Assembly (NCBI GenBank): GCA_021797415.1
Contig: JAJZZT010000135.1
Span: forward strand, 1-5,704
Length of the DNA: 5,704 nucleotides
Origin: Bacillota bacterium
Lineage (GTDB): Bacteria; Bacillota; Bacilli; Alicyclobacillales; SLC66
Direction: 5' to 3'
A program made the translations under genes and the position numbers. Positions 5,557 through 5,704 of this stretch are shown here, in pieces. Under the pieces are notes generated by a model that worked only from the letters and a program-made list of their open reading frames with translations, had not been told where the DNA came from and ran no database searches. Numbering within the stretch: the first letter of the stretch is position 1; each line of letters starts with the position of its first letter.

Positions 5557-5684
5557 CTAGGGGACATGTGATAAACCAAATTCCGACAGGCGAAATCCAG
5601 TAGATATCGCGTCAGACGGAAGCCTCAAACGCGATATCTGGAATCAGATCGCCTGTTCAGTAGACTTTATCACATGTCTCCTAG
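5557..5684. mobile_element. 128-nt nested inverted repeat, copy 3 of the GGGGACATGTGATAAA family (MITE-like)
   Basis: The outer arms 5557-5575 and 5666-5684 pair over 19 bases with a single G-T pair. Inside, ACAGGCGA (5586-5593) pairs with TCGCCTGT (5649-5656), and AGATATCGCGT (5602-5612) pairs exactly with ACGCGATATCT (5629-5639) around a 16-base loop. The three stems are separated by near-symmetric internal loops of 8-10 bases. CTAG occurs immediately outside both ends (5557-5560 and 5681-5684), leaving a 120-bp unit. Because CTAG is itself palindromic, it can be read either as a 4-bp target duplication or as part of the palindrome. The left core continues CCAAATTCCG; the right core on the - strand continues GTCTACTGAA, so the two ends are distinguishable. 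It is too short to encode a transposase. A structured non-coding RNA is the alternative. Confidence 0.75.
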
Positions 5685-5704
5685 GTGATCGCCGTTTTTC
5701 CATG

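Noticed and set aside
5214..5579. 121-residue - strand frame reading from the 3' repeat back into nnr
   Set aside because: It starts inside the repeat and overlaps the nnr 3' end in antisense, with no recognisable domain.
1..5704. CRISPR array, tRNA or rRNA genes
   Set aside because: No regularly spaced direct repeats, cloverleaf with tRNA-specific motifs, or rRNA signatures were seen on either strand.

Overview
The window looks like chromosomal DNA of a GC-rich, Gram-positive-type bacterium. It encodes a membrane-anchored LytR-CpsA-Psr (LCP) envelope enzyme with a LytR C-terminal domain, uses strong Shine-Dalgarno sites, and carries a fused NAD(P)HX repair enzyme. A high-GC Bacillota such as an Alicyclobacillus relative would fit, but this placement is inference from gene content and style only. 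All convincing genes are on the + strand.

Layout. Bases 1-57 are a perfect 19-bp-armed palindrome. Next comes a queD-queE-queC block (91-2070), in which queD and queE overlap by ATGA and queC follows after 121 bases. The three enzymes run consecutively from 7,8-dihydroneopterin triphosphate to preQ0, the precursor of queuosine. queF and tgt are not in the window. A 249-base leader with a candidate promoter separates queC from an LCP-family gene (2320-3624), which is followed by a strong GC-rich hairpin (3671-3704). A bifunctional NAD(P)HX epimerase/dehydratase gene fills 3824-5410. The last ~294 bases contain no supportable gene and are dominated by inverted repeats.

The main non-genic signal is a dispersed inverted-repeat family with core GGGGACATGTGATAAA. 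There is a clean 57-nt copy at 1-57, a 128-nt nested copy at 5557-5684 flanked by CTAG on both sides, and a diverged copy at 5396-5453 that supplies the stop codon of the NAD(P)HX gene. A probable one-ended remnant lies at 2277-2304, just upstream of the LCP gene. The bases just inside the core distinguish two ends of the element. By that criterion the two clean copies lie in opposite orientation on either side of the gene block. This fits a MITE-like or REP-like non-autonomous element, but no transposase is present here and I cannot name the family.

A second signal is an exact 22-bp tandem duplication before queC. It doubles the ribosome-binding site and creates an 8-codon mini-ORF whose stop overlaps the queC start (TGATG), suggesting translational coupling.
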